NCBI RefSeq assembly: GCF_002723835.1
Contig: NZ_BEWG01000095.1
Span: forward strand, 91,283 to 132,787
Direction of reading: 5' to 3'
Length of the DNA: 41,505 bases
DNA from: Mycobacterium sp. shizuoka-1
Lineage (GTDB): Bacteria; Actinomycetota; Actinomycetes; Mycobacteriales; Mycobacteriaceae
Shown here: positions 14,964 to 23,454 of the stretch, piece after piece
Layout of the letters: every line of letters begins with the position of its first letter
How positions within the stretch are numbered: position 1 is the stretch's first letter
The notes under the pieces: model-generated
Databases searched by the model: none
What the model was told of the DNA's origin: nothing
What the model saw: the letters and a program-made list of their open reading frames with translations, nothing else
Position numbers and translations under genes: made by a program

Positions 14964-15245
14964 ATGACTTCTATGACGATGTACGACCAGTCGTGGACCG
15001 CCCCGACCATGCTCAGCCTGTGGACGGAGCCGGTGTCCAAGCCGGCCAGGGTCGCTCGCCAGGCAGCCAAGTGGGTGACCGCCGTCGACACGACGGTGAC
15101 GGTGCTCTGCCCGCCGGTGGTGTCGGCCTGTGCGATCTTCGCAGCGATGATGTGGCCGGCTCACGCGCCGACCGACCTGATCGGCCACGCGGCCACCGGG
15201 ATGCCTGTGCCTGCGCAGGTGCAGGTAGCCGCGCCGACTCCCTAA
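14964..15245 (+). CDS. Small single-pass membrane protein, unknown function
   Basis: 93 residues: a short polar N-terminus with several Met (MTSMTMYDQSW), a basic stretch (KPARVARQAAKW), one hydrophobic segment at about residues 45-65 (VTVLCPPVVSACAIFAAMMW) and a Pro/Ala-rich tail. GGGAG lies 5 bases before the ATG 14964; an in-frame ATG at 14952 has no such site. A 16-base palindrome precedes it. Its stop overlaps that of the convergent TetR gene by 4 bases. I do not recognise the family. The segment could be a membrane anchor. Confidence 0.6.
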   Translation: MTSMTMYDQSWTAPTMLSLWTEPVSKPARVARQAAKWVTAVDTTVTVLCPPVVSACAIFAAMMWPAHAPTDLIGHAATGMPVPAQVQVAAPTP

Positions 15246-15865
15246 CCGCCTGTGCGCGTGGACTCTTCGTCCACGCGCAGCAGGGCGGCGCCGACCCAGC
15301 GACGCATGTACTGGCGCAAGTCGTCACCGTGTCGCGGCGGCCGGCCCGGATCGAGCACGAACGACTGGACGATCCGCAGCAGGTGTTCACCGAGTTCGTC
15401 GAGATCGCTGTCGCTGAATCCGTGTGCGGCCCAATCGACGTCGAAGCGGCGCAACAGTGAGCCGGCGAAGGCCAGTGCGACGTCGGAGGTGACCTCGGCA
15501 CTGAACGCGCCGACCCGCTCCGGCCCCAGCAGCAGGCCCATGTGTTTGTCGTGCGGCAGCGCTTCCACCGCGGCGGCAATACCTTCGGTCACCGCCTCGG
15601 CGGGGTCGGTGATGCCGGCCAGGTGGGCGGCCATCCGGTCGAGGAAGCCGCTCGCGGCTGCCATGGCTGCCGCCTGCAGCAGCGCGTCGGTGCTGGGAAA
15701 GTAGCGATAGACGGTCTGGCGGGTGACTCCCAGCGTGCGGGCGACGTCGGCGATGCTGAGGTCGGCACCGCGGGCGTCGATAGCCTTGTTGGCCGCCGCC
15801 AGGATCCGGGCGACCGCTTCCTCGTCGGTGGCGGGCGCGGCGCCTGACCAGCCGTGGGTGCGCAC
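15242..15865 (-). CDS. TetR-family transcriptional regulator
   Basis: 207 residues. The HTH is at about 36-60 (LSIADVARTLGVTRQTVYRYFPSTDALLQAA), followed by a helical domain ending in the conserved FVLDPGRPPRHGDDLRQYMRRWVGAALL. It starts from an ATG at 15865, three bases after the stop of the small membrane protein gene upstream, so the two are co-transcribed. The target is unknown. The P450 gene further upstream on the same strand is a candidate. Confidence 0.88.
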   Translation of the reverse strand: MRTHGWSGAAPATDEEAVARILAAANKAIDARGADLSIADVARTLGVTRQTVYRYFPSTDALLQAAAMAAASGFLDRMAAHLAGITDPAEAVTEGIAAAVEALPHDKHMGLLLGPERVGAFSAEVTSDVALAFAGSLLRRFDVDWAAHGFSDSDLDELGEHLLRIVQSFVLDPGRPPRHGDDLRQYMRRWVGAALLRVDEESTRTGG

Positions 15866-15868
15866 GAT

Positions 15869-16249
15869 TCAGCCGCCCACTGCCGCGGAGTAGGCCGCGC
15901 CGCCGCCGATCAACGCCGCCAGGCACAGCACGATCGTGCCGACGGCGAACGGCCAGGCCCGCTTACGGCGGGCCAGCGCGACGATGGTCACGATGATGCC
16001 CACCAGGCCGACCGCCGCCGCGATGCCGACCGCGGTCGTCACCGCGGTCACCGCGCCGGAGACGCTGCACGTCGCGGGCGGGCAGTAGTCCAGGAACGCC
16101 AGCGAGAACAGGCCAAGGACCGCGCCGCCGGCCCCGATCACCACGGTCAGCACCATCAGGACGATCGAGATCGCCAGGTCCGCCGCCGACCGCGGCGGCG
16201 GTGCCTGCGGCGGATGGCCGGGATAGGGCTGACAGCCCGGGTGACCCAT
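15869..16249 (-). CDS. Small multi-pass membrane protein with proline-rich N-terminus
   Basis: 126 residues. A Pro/Gly-rich cytosolic head (GHPGCQPYPGHPPQAPPP) is followed by three hydrophobic segments at about 24-50, 65-92 and 98-120, with a loop holding a Cys pair (DYCPPATCS). It resembles the many DUF4190-like or Pro-rich small membrane proteins of actinobacteria, but I cannot name a family. It lies 29 bases after the P450 stop and three bases before the TetR gene, so these three may form one transcript. Function unknown. Confidence 0.65.
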   Translation of the reverse strand: MGHPGCQPYPGHPPQAPPPRSAADLAISIVLMVLTVVIGAGGAVLGLFSLAFLDYCPPATCSVSGAVTAVTTAVGIAAAVGLVGIIVTIVALARRKRAWPFAVGTIVLCLAALIGGGAAYSAAVGG

Positions 16250-16278
16250 GACCCGGGATGCTATCTCCGGCCTGTCGG

Positions 16279-17505
16279 CTAGCGATAGGAGACGGGCAGT
16301 TCCTTGACCCCGTTGATCCAGCCGGACCGCAGCCGCTGGGGCTCACCGAGCTTGCTGATATCGGGGATCTGGTTGGCGATCTCGTTGAAGATCAGCTTGA
16401 TCTCCATGCGCGCGAGGTTGGCGCCGATGCAGAAGTGCGCGCCGTTTCCGCCGAAGCCGAGGTGCGGGTTGGGGTCGCGCAGGATGTTGAACTGGAACGG
16501 GTTGTCGAAGACATCCTCGTCGTAGTTGGCCGAGCTGTAGAACAGGCCGGCGCGCTGGCCCTCGCGGATCGTGACCCCGCCGACCTCGACATCGCGCAGC
16601 GCGGTGCGCTGGAAGCAGTGCACCGGCGTGGCCCAGCGGACGATCTCGTCGGCCGTGGTCTCCGGCCGCTCCCGCTTGAACAGCTCCCACTGGTCGGGGT
16701 TCTCGAAGAAGGCGTTCATCCCGTGGGTCATGGCGTTGCGGGTGGTCTCGTTGCCGGCCACCGCGAGCAGGATGACGAAGAACGCGAACTCGACCTCGGA
16801 CAAGGCCTCCCCGTCCATGTCGGCCTGCACCAGCTTGGTGATGATGTCGTCGGCCGGGCATTGCCTGCGCTGCTCGGCCATCGAATACGCGTAGCCCATC
16901 AGCTCGGCGTTGGCCACCGTCGGATCATCGTCGAAGTCCGGGTCGTCGGTGTTCATGATGCTGTTGGTCCAGTGAAAGAGCTTCTGGCGGTCGGCTTCCG
17001 GCACGCCCAGCAGGTCGGCGATCGCCAGCAGCGGCAGCTGCATCGCGATGTCGTTGACGAATTCCCCGGTGTCCTTTTTGGCCGCCGCAGCCACGATGTC
17101 GCGGGCGGCATCGGCCAGCTTTTCCTCCAGCTTGGCCACTGCGCGCGGAGTGAACAGCCGGGAGACCAGCTTGCGCAGCCGGGTGTGCTCAGGCGCATCG
17201 TGGTTGATCAGGAGCGCCTTGGTGATCTCCACCTGGTCCTTGGTCATGTCATCGGCGAACCGCATCACCACGCCCTGCTTGTTGGTCGACCACAGATGGC
17301 TGTCGCGGGAGATGTCGCGGATGTCGCGGTGCTTGCTGATCACCCAGTAGCCGCCGTCGTCGAAGACCGAGGGGGCCTCGTTCCACCACACCGGCGCGGT
17401 CTTGCGGAGCTGCGCCAGCTGGGCGACGGGCATGCCTTCCAGCAGCAGGTCAGGGTCGGTGAAGTCGAAGCCCGCTCCGAACGGGCACACGTCCGCGGTG
17501 GTCAT
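16279..17505 (-). CDS. Cytochrome P450, CYP125-like
   Basis: A 408-residue P450. The N-terminus FDFTDPDLLLEGMPVAQLAQLR with APVWWNE, the middle segment TNKQGVVMRF and the C-terminal RLRSGWINGVKELPVSYR align by eye with what I remember of CYP125, the steroid C26-hydroxylase of mycobacteria. The I-helix is LAVAGNETTRNAM, the ExxR helix is DEIVRWATPV and the haem ligand is C359 in FGGNGAHFCIG. It is shorter at the N-terminus than M. tuberculosis CYP125A1 and is not in the usual cholesterol cluster, so it may be a second CYP125-family enzyme. It is divergent from the carboxyltransferase gene. Redox partners are not adjacent. Confidence 0.85.
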   Translation of the reverse strand: MTTADVCPFGAGFDFTDPDLLLEGMPVAQLAQLRKTAPVWWNEAPSVFDDGGYWVISKHRDIRDISRDSHLWSTNKQGVVMRFADDMTKDQVEITKALLINHDAPEHTRLRKLVSRLFTPRAVAKLEEKLADAARDIVAAAAKKDTGEFVNDIAMQLPLLAIADLLGVPEADRQKLFHWTNSIMNTDDPDFDDDPTVANAELMGYAYSMAEQRRQCPADDIITKLVQADMDGEALSEVEFAFFVILLAVAGNETTRNAMTHGMNAFFENPDQWELFKRERPETTADEIVRWATPVHCFQRTALRDVEVGGVTIREGQRAGLFYSSANYDEDVFDNPFQFNILRDPNPHLGFGGNGAHFCIGANLARMEIKLIFNEIANQIPDISKLGEPQRLRSGWINGVKELPVSYR

Positions 17506-17550
17506 GGTCTACCTCGCTGTCGATGTGATGTAGCGCACCTTGGCAACGAC

Positions 17551-17575
17551 CATACACGTCGGCGTCAAGTGTATG
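17551..17575. promoter_or_regulatory. Inverted repeat in the P450/carboxyltransferase divergent promoter
   Basis: CATACAC (17551-17557) and GTGTATG (17569-17575) form perfect 7-base arms 11 bases apart. They lie in the 87-base gap between the two divergent genes, 17 bases before the carboxyltransferase ATG. It could be an operator. The gap contains no KstR-type box. Confidence 0.4.
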
Positions 17576-17592
17576 CCCGCTAGGTTCGGTTG

Positions 17593-19131
17593 ATGACCGA
17601 TCGCCCCGACCTCGAAGAGCTGCTGCGCCGGCGGGCGATGACCGAAGACGCGTCCCGTCCCGACGCCGTGGAGCGCCGGCACGCCGCCGGCGGGCGAACC
17701 GCGCGCGAGAACATCGCCGACCTGGTCGACGCGGATTCCTTCGTTGAGTACGGCCGGTTCGCGATCGCGGCCCAGCGCGGCCGCCGCGACCTCGACGACC
17801 TGATCGCGCGGACGCCGGCCGACGGGCTGATCGCCGGCACCGCCGCGATCAACGGCCACCCGTGTGCCGTGCTGTCCTACGACTACACCGTGCTGGCCGG
17901 GACCCAGGGCGCGCTCGGGCACCGCAAGAAGGACCGCCTGTTCGAACTCATCGAGCGGATGCGACTGCCGACGGTGTTCTTCGCCGAAGGGGGCGGTGGT
18001 CGGCCCGGTGACACCGACGTCCCGACGGTGTCCTCGCTGGAGACCCGCGCCTTCAAGCTGTGGGCGGCCTTGTCGGGCGTGGTGCCGAGAATCGCGATCG
18101 TCAAGGGACGCTGCTTCGCCGGCAACGCGGTGATCGCCGGCTGCTCGGACCTCATCGTCGCCACCGCCGACACCTCCATCGGCATGGGCGGGCCGGCGAT
18201 GATCGCCGGCGGCGGGCTGGGCGACGTCGCACCCGACGACGTCGGCCCGATCTCGGTACAGTCGCCCAACGGTGTCGTCGACGTCGTCGTCGCCGACGAA
18301 GCCGAGGCCGTCGCCGTCACCAAGCGGCTCATCGGCTACTTCCAGGGCGTCGCCGCGCCAGGCTCGGCCGCCGACCAAACCGCTTTGCGCACAGCCATTC
18401 CCGAGCGGGCTCGACGGGCCTATCCGATCAAGCCGGTCATCGAGACCATCGCCGACGACGACTCGGTGACGTTCCTGCGGGAGAAGTTCGCCGCTGAGAT
18501 GATCACCGCGCTGGCCCGGATCGAGGGCCGCCCGGTCGGCATCATCGCCAACAACACGATGGTGATGGCCGGCGCCATCACCGCGGCCGCGGCCGACAAG
18601 GCCGCGCGCTTCCTGCAGTTGTGCGACACGTTCGGGCTGCCCGTCGTCTCGCTCATCGATTGCCCGGGCTACATGGTCGGGCCGGCCGCCGAGGCCCAGG
18701 CACTGGTCCGGCGGGCCTCGCGGATGCTGGTGGCCGGTGCCGCGATCCGGGTGCCGCTGGTGGCGGTGATCCTGCGCCGCGGCTACGGGCTGGGCGCCCA
18801 GGCGATGACCGGTGGCAGCCTGCACGAGCCGTTGCTGACCGTGGCCTGGTCCGGCGCCCACCTGGGTCCGATGGGGCTCGAGGGTGCCGTGCGACTCGGC
18901 CTGCGCAAGGAGTTGGACGCCATCGTCGACGACGCCGAGCGCGAACAGCGGGTTCGGGAGGCGACCGCGGCGATGGAGGAGAACGCCAAGGCGCTCAACT
19001 CCGCGATGCTGTTCGAGATCGACGACGTGATAGACCCGGCTCAGACCCGCAGCCTGATCGCCGCGACGCTGGCGGCCGCGGCCGCGCGTGGCGAACTCCC
19101 GCCGCCGAGGCGGTTCGTCGACACCTGGTAG
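17593..19131 (+). CDS. Acyl-CoA carboxylase beta (carboxyltransferase) subunit-like protein
   Basis: About 512 residues with the two crotonase-fold halves of biotin-dependent carboxyltransferases: N half RRHAAGGRTARENIADLVD, GTQGALGHRKKDRLFEL, FFAEGGGGRPG and RCFAGNAVIAGCSDLIVA; C half RPVGIIANN, LCDTFGLPVVSLIDCPGYMVG, RGYGLGAQAM and GPMGLEGAVRLG. The family moves CO2 from biotin to an acyl-CoA. No biotin-carboxylase subunit is adjacent, so it must use an alpha subunit encoded elsewhere. The acyl group is unknown. The ATG at 17593 is preferred to a TTG one codon earlier. It ends 27 bases before purD. Confidence 0.88.
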   Translation: MTDRPDLEELLRRRAMTEDASRPDAVERRHAAGGRTARENIADLVDADSFVEYGRFAIAAQRGRRDLDDLIARTPADGLIAGTAAINGHPCAVLSYDYTVLAGTQGALGHRKKDRLFELIERMRLPTVFFAEGGGGRPGDTDVPTVSSLETRAFKLWAALSGVVPRIAIVKGRCFAGNAVIAGCSDLIVATADTSIGMGGPAMIAGGGLGDVAPDDVGPISVQSPNGVVDVVVADEAEAVAVTKRLIGYFQGVAAPGSAADQTALRTAIPERARRAYPIKPVIETIADDDSVTFLREKFAAEMITALARIEGRPVGIIANNTMVMAGAITAAAADKAARFLQLCDTFGLPVVSLIDCPGYMVGPAAEAQALVRRASRMLVAGAAIRVPLVAVILRRGYGLGAQAMTGGSLHEPLLTVAWSGAHLGPMGLEGAVRLGLRKELDAIVDDAEREQRVREATAAMEENAKALNSAMLFEIDDVIDPAQTRSLIAATLAAAAARGELPPPRRFVDTW

Positions 19132-19158
19132 TTCCCGGGGGCGATAGGGTGTGAACCT

Positions 19159-20430
19159 GTGCGCGTCCTCGTGATCGGATCCGGTGCCCGCGAACATGCC
19201 CTGCTTCTGGGGCTGCGTCGAGATCCCCAGGTCGACTTCCTGGCCATCGCGCCCGGCAACGCCGGAACCTCGGCGATCGCCGAGCAACACGACGTCGACG
19301 TCACCTCCGCCGAGGCCGTGACCGCGCTGGCCGGCAAGGTCGCCGCCGACCTCGTGATCATCGGCCCCGAGGTGCCGCTGGTGCTCGGGGTGGCCGACGC
19401 GGTGCGCGCGGCCGGGATCGCCTGCTTCGGACCGTCCAAGGACGCCGCCCGGATCGAGGGCTCCAAGGCATTCGCCAAAGACGTGATGGCGGCGGCCGGT
19501 GTCCGCACCGCGGGCAGCGAGACGGTCGACAACCCCGCGCGCCTGGATGCCGCGCTGGACCGGTTCGGCCCCGCCGCCGGACAGCCCGCCTGGGTGGTCA
19601 AGGACGACGGGCTGGCCGCGGGCAAGGGGGTGGTGGTCACCGCCGACCGCGACGCTGCCCGCGCGCACGCGGCATCGCTGCTCGACTCCGGTCACCCCGT
19701 GCTGCTGGAGTCGTTCCTCGACGGCCCCGAGGTCTCGCTGTTCTGCCTGGTCGACGGTGCGACTGTGGTCCCGCTGCTGCCTGCCCAGGACTTCAAGCGG
19801 GTCGGTGACTTCGATGCCGGGCCGAACACCGGTGGGATGGGCGCGTATTCGCCGTTACCGTGGTTGCCCGCCGAGGTGACCGCCGCGATCGTCAGCGGTG
19901 TCGTGCAACCCGTTGCCGCCGAACTGGTCCGCCGGGGCTGCCCGTTCTCCGGACTGCTGTATGCCGGGTTGGCGATGACCTCCAACGGGCCGGCCGTGGT
20001 CGAATTCAACTGCCGGTTCGGTGATCCCGAGACCCAAGCGGTGCTGGCGCTGCTGGAGTCACCGCTGGGCCAGCTGCTGTACGCCACGGCCACCGGGACG
20101 CTGGCCGACTTCGGCCCGCTGCAGTGGCATGACGGCTACGCGGTCACCGTCGTGGTGGCCGCGGAGAACTATCCGGGCCGCCCCCGGGTGGGCGACGTGA
20201 TCACCGGCTCGGAGGCCGACGGTGTCCTGCACGCCGGCACGACGCGCCGCGACGACGGAACCGTCGTCTCTTCCGGCGGCCGGGTGCTCTCGATCGTGGG
20301 CACCGGCGCTGACCTGGTGGCCGCGCGTGAGTCCGCCTACCGGATACTGACCTCGATTCGCCTGCCGGGCAGCCACTTCCGCACCGACATCGCGCTGGCC
20401 GCCGCCGAGGGGCGCGTCACGCTAGCGTGA
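19159..20430 (+). CDS. purD: Phosphoribosylamine-glycine ligase (GAR synthetase)
   Basis: 423 residues, the usual PurD length. It has GSGAREHAL at 7-15, GNAGT near 33, the ATP-grasp loop VKDDGLAAGKGV, EVSLFCLVDG, DFKRVGDFDAGPNTGGMGAYSP, FNCRFGDPETQ and VVVAAENYPGRP. It joins glycine to phosphoribosylamine with ATP, the second step of purine synthesis, in the cytosol. It starts at GTG 19159, 27 bases after the carboxyltransferase gene, and its 3' end overlaps the convergent P450 gene by 14 bases. No purine riboswitch is seen. Confidence 0.98.
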   Translation: MRVLVIGSGAREHALLLGLRRDPQVDFLAIAPGNAGTSAIAEQHDVDVTSAEAVTALAGKVAADLVIIGPEVPLVLGVADAVRAAGIACFGPSKDAARIEGSKAFAKDVMAAAGVRTAGSETVDNPARLDAALDRFGPAAGQPAWVVKDDGLAAGKGVVVTADRDAARAHAASLLDSGHPVLLESFLDGPEVSLFCLVDGATVVPLLPAQDFKRVGDFDAGPNTGGMGAYSPLPWLPAEVTAAIVSGVVQPVAAELVRRGCPFSGLLYAGLAMTSNGPAVVEFNCRFGDPETQAVLALLESPLGQLLYATATGTLADFGPLQWHDGYAVTVVVAAENYPGRPRVGDVITGSEADGVLHAGTTRRDDGTVVSSGGRVLSIVGTGADLVAARESAYRILTSIRLPGSHFRTDIALAAAEGRVTLA

Positions 20431-21688
20431 TCGGCAGTCGCTTCACTCCGTGAATGACGTTGCTGTGCAGGAATTCCGGCTCGCCGACCGCGACCTCTGG
20501 CAGCCGGGTGAGCAGTTGGTGAAACAGCTGCCGTAGCTCGGTCCTGGCGAGGTTGGCCCCGAGGCAGAAGTGCGGGCCGCCGCCGCCGAATCCGAAATGC
20601 GGGTTGGGTGATCGGGTGATGTCGAACTCGCCGGGACGCTCGAACACCGCGTCGTCGCGATTGGCCGAGCAGTAGAACAGCGCGACCTTCTCGCCGGCCT
20701 TGATCGGGGTGCCGGCCAGTTCGGTGTCGGTCACGGCGTGCCTGGCGAAGTTCAGCACCGGGGTGGCCCAGCGGATGAACTCCTCGGTGGCTGCGGGAAT
20801 CCGCGCGTCGAAATCCTCGAGCAGCCAAGCCTTCTGGCCGGGGTGATCGGCCAGCGCCTTGAACGCGTGCGAGGTGGTCTGCTTGGTGGTGTCGTTGCCC
20901 GCCGAGGCCAGCAGCACCATGAACGACCCGATCTGGACGTCGGTGAGCCGGTGGCCGTCGACCTCGGCGTTGACGATGTCGGTCATCAGGTCGTCGTGCG
21001 GTTCGCGCCGGCGCAACTGAGCCAGCTCGATCCCGGAGCTGGTCAGGATCCCGATCTGGGTCAGCGCGTGGGTGGCCCGCTCCTCGAAGGAGGCGTAGTC
21101 GTCATCGGTTGCGCTGAACAGACTCTCGGCGGCGTAGGCCACCGCTTCCTGGTCTTCGGGGGCGATGCCGATCATGTCCGAGACGGTGCGCATCGGCAGC
21201 TTGGCCGAGCACTCGGTGACGAAGTCGATCTCCCCGCCGTCGCGCAGCCGTTCGATCAGCCGGTCCACGATGTCGGCCGCATTGGCCTGGATCTGGGCCT
21301 CGATTCGGCGCACCTGCCTGGGCGTGAACGTCGCGCTGATCAGCCGCCGGTACAGAGTGTGCTCCGGCGGATCCATGGCCAGGAAGAAACTGGTGGCCTG
21401 CTGGACTTCGGCGGGAAGGGGGTCGACGCTCATGCCCCGCGCCGAGCTGAAGATCTCGGGGTGCGCGCTGACGAACTTGATGTCGGCGTGGCGGGTGATC
21501 GCCCAGTAACCCGTCTCGCTGTGGGGGAACACCGAGGACACCGGGGGATGCCAGGACAGCCCGTCGGCGGCGCGCAGTTGGGCGAACGTGCGGTCGCGGG
21601 TGGCGAAATCGGCGGCCCAGAACTGCGGTGCCGAGAGGTCGAGCGGGTGGTAGGGCCGCGGTGAGAGCGGTGGGCTGTCGACGGTCAT
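20417..21688 (-). CDS. Cytochrome P450, CYP124-like clade
   Basis: A 423-residue P450. DLSAPQFWAADFATRDRTFAQLR at the start, the oxygen-binding helix LASAGNDTTKQTTSHA, the ExxR helix EEFIRWATPVLNFARH, SPNPHFGFGGGGPHFC with ligand C375, and HSNVIHGVKRLPI near the end all resemble CYP124 (a methyl-branched lipid omega-hydroxylase), but I would not assign the family firmly. GAGGAG precedes the ATG. It is monocistronic: convergent with purD (14-base overlap) and preceded by an esterase gene on the same strand, 113 bases away. A candidate promoter lies at 21743-21771. Confidence 0.87.
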   Translation of the reverse strand: MTVDSPPLSPRPYHPLDLSAPQFWAADFATRDRTFAQLRAADGLSWHPPVSSVFPHSETGYWAITRHADIKFVSAHPEIFSSARGMSVDPLPAEVQQATSFFLAMDPPEHTLYRRLISATFTPRQVRRIEAQIQANAADIVDRLIERLRDGGEIDFVTECSAKLPMRTVSDMIGIAPEDQEAVAYAAESLFSATDDDYASFEERATHALTQIGILTSSGIELAQLRRREPHDDLMTDIVNAEVDGHRLTDVQIGSFMVLLASAGNDTTKQTTSHAFKALADHPGQKAWLLEDFDARIPAATEEFIRWATPVLNFARHAVTDTELAGTPIKAGEKVALFYCSANRDDAVFERPGEFDITRSPNPHFGFGGGGPHFCLGANLARTELRQLFHQLLTRLPEVAVGEPEFLHSNVIHGVKRLPITLA

Positions 21689-21742
21689 GGTCTCCTCGGC
21701 GGCGCCGCCGCACGGCTTATCGAATGACTGACGGTATTAGCG

Positions 21743-21771
21743 ACTGTAGACAATTCCAGAACGGCAGACAA
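21743..21771 (-). promoter_or_regulatory. Candidate promoter of the CYP124-like P450
   Basis: On the minus strand TTGTCT (21771-21766) is followed after 17 bases by TACAGT (21748-21743), a SigA-like arrangement 55 bases before the ATG. The heptamer ATTGTCT occurs twice, 18 bases apart (21772-21766 and 21754-21748), which could be a direct-repeat binding site. Confidence 0.35.
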
Positions 21772-21801
21772 TCGTCGGAACAGCACCGACTCAGAGCCGG
21801 G

Positions 21802-22713
21802 TCAGGCCGTGAGCAGCGGAGCCATCCAGGTCAGCTCGCCGGGCAGTTGTGAGCTCCAGTAGCCGCCGTCGTGCCCGCCCGGGGAGAAGCCGCCGGCCGG
21901 CGGCGTGGGCAACTGGGCGATGAATTGCTTGGTGGCGGCGTAGAACGGATCGCTGGTGCCGCAGTCGATGCGGATCGGGATCGACGCGAGTGCGGGCAGG
22001 CCGAACACGCTGTTGGCGGCGAAGTCGTCAGGACCGTCGAAGGCGCCTGGTGCGGCGGCGCCGGAGGACAGCCAGAGCGCGGGACTGACCGCGGTGATCG
22101 CCGCGGTGCGGGCCGGGCCCAGCCGCGCGCCCAGCAGCAGTGCCCCGTAGCCACCCATCGACCAGCCGAGGAACGCCACCCGGGAGGTGTCCAATCCCTG
22201 GCCGGCCAGCATCGGGATCAGCTCGTCGAGCACCATGGCGCCGGAATCCTCGCCGGAGGCCCGCTTGTGCCAGTAGCTGCCGCCCCCGTCCACCGCGACC
22301 ACGGCGAACGGCGGCAGCCCGGCCGCAACGGCCTGGGCCAGCCCCTGCTCCACGCCGCCTGCCATCACGGTCGCGGCGTCACTGCCCTTGCCGTGCAGCG
22401 CGATCACCGGCCGCAGCGGGCTGGTCTGACCCGGCGGGCGGGCGATCGCCCAGTTGGTGCTGACGCCCCCGCGGGCGGCCGAGACGAATGAGCCGGTGAC
22501 CATGGTGGGGGCCGGAACGCCTGCGGTCGGCGGTTCGAGCGGGGCGGGCGGCAGCAAGGGTGCACCGGCGCCGGTCATCGCGACATCAGGGCCGGCCGGG
22601 TGGGCCGGAGCGGCGGGCACGGGACCGGCGGTGAAGGCGCCCGCGGCGCCGGCCACGGCTCCGGCGCCGAGTCGCAGAACAGTGCGACGGCTCAGGTTCG
22701 CCATTGGCCACAT
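21802..22713 (-). CDS. Tat-exported alpha/beta-hydrolase (esterase), Rv0774c-like
   Basis: 303 residues. The N-terminus carries a twin-arginine signal (NLSRRTVLRLGAGAVAGAAG) and a Pro/Ala-rich linker. The hydrolase core has VIALHGKGSDAA (oxyanion region), the nucleophile elbow GWSMGGYGALLLG near residue 183, the acid region CGTSDPFYAA and the His in GGHDGGYW. It resembles antigen-85/FrsA-type secreted esterases and, from memory, Rv0774c. It would act outside the cytoplasmic membrane on lipid esters. Two in-frame ATGs (22713 and 22704) are possible; the second starts directly before the signal. It is divergent from a TetR gene. Confidence 0.87.
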   Translation of the reverse strand: MWPMANLSRRTVLRLGAGAVAGAAGAFTAGPVPAAPAHPAGPDVAMTGAGAPLLPPAPLEPPTAGVPAPTMVTGSFVSAARGGVSTNWAIARPPGQTSPLRPVIALHGKGSDAATVMAGGVEQGLAQAVAAGLPPFAVVAVDGGGSYWHKRASGEDSGAMVLDELIPMLAGQGLDTSRVAFLGWSMGGYGALLLGARLGPARTAAITAVSPALWLSSGAAAPGAFDGPDDFAANSVFGLPALASIPIRIDCGTSDPFYAATKQFIAQLPTPPAGGFSPGGHDGGYWSSQLPGELTWMAPLLTA

Positions 22714-22827
22714 TTTGCCATCGCGGCCCGCCGCCGACCGCCTGAGGTCAAAGCGACGTTAATGATTCGGTGAAAGGGCGATGTCCCGCCGGTGCTGCTG
22801 GCAGCATTGCTGAACGTGACGGCAGCG

Positions 22828-23436
22828 ATGACCCCCAAAGGGGAACGACGACGGTATGCGCTGATCAGCGCCGCCGCCGAGCTGCTGCGCGAAGGCGGAT
22901 TCGAGGCGGTGCGACATCGCGCGGTGGCACGCCGGGCCGGATTGCCGCTGGCATCGACCACCTACTACTTCTCTTCCCTCGACGATCTGGTGCACAAGGC
23001 CGTCGACTACAGCTGCGCTGTCGAGACCGCCCAGCTGCGGGCTCGCGTCGACGCCTTGCCGCGCCGGCGCCGCGGGGCGGAAGCGATCGCCGATGTGCTG
23101 GTCGACCTGCTCGTCGAGGATTCCGACGGCGAGGCGACCAGCGAAGAACTGATCTCCCGCTACGAGCGCTACATCGCCTGTGCCCGCCAGCCCGAACTGC
23201 GGGAGATCCAGCGCAGGCTGCAGCAGCAGCGGGTCGACGCCGTGCTGGAGGCCACCACGCGCTCGGGGCGCAATCTGCGGGTGGACCTGGTGACCGCGCT
23301 GGTCAACGCCGTCGACGGCGCGGTGGTTTCGGCACTCGTCAGCGACGGGGACAGCCCGCGGGAGCTGGCCAGGGCCACACTGATCGACGTGATCGACGTG
23401 TTGGCCCCGATCGACGAGCGCACCGTCCGGGTCTGA
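22828..23436 (+). CDS. TetR-family transcriptional regulator, Rv0775-like
   Basis: About 202 residues: the HTH at roughly 30-52 (VRHRAVARRAGLPLASTTYYF), SSLDDLVHKAVDYS, then a helical ligand domain. The start is uncertain. I take ATG 22828 (MTPKGERRR), while GTG 22816 and GTG 22792 are in frame and none has a clear ribosome site, so a leaderless transcript is possible. It stands divergent from the secreted esterase and 18 bases before an SDR. Both are plausible targets, and the inducer is unknown. Confidence 0.87.
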   Translation: MTPKGERRRYALISAAAELLREGGFEAVRHRAVARRAGLPLASTTYYFSSLDDLVHKAVDYSCAVETAQLRARVDALPRRRRGAEAIADVLVDLLVEDSDGEATSEELISRYERYIACARQPELREIQRRLQQQRVDAVLEATTRSGRNLRVDLVTALVNAVDGAVVSALVSDGDSPRELARATLIDVIDVLAPIDERTVRV

Positions 23437-23454
23437 ACGATTACGTTCGAGGGC

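Noticed and set aside
14921..15460. 179-codon plus-strand frame across the small membrane protein and the TetR end
   Set aside because: It competes with the 14964-15245 frame, which has a ribosome site and a membrane segment, and it runs antisense into the TetR gene.
17506..17592. KstR or KstR2 operator before the CYP125-like gene
   Set aside because: No AACnnGTT or CAAGnnCTTG pattern is present in the gap.
19132..19158. Purine riboswitch before purD (also checked before purB, purC and purS)
   Set aside because: The gaps are 27-63 bases, too short for a purine aptamer, and no such fold is apparent.
17509..19695. 728-codon minus-strand frame over the carboxyltransferase and purD
   Set aside because: Shadow frame: rich in Arg, Gly and His, without motifs, opposite two well-supported genes.
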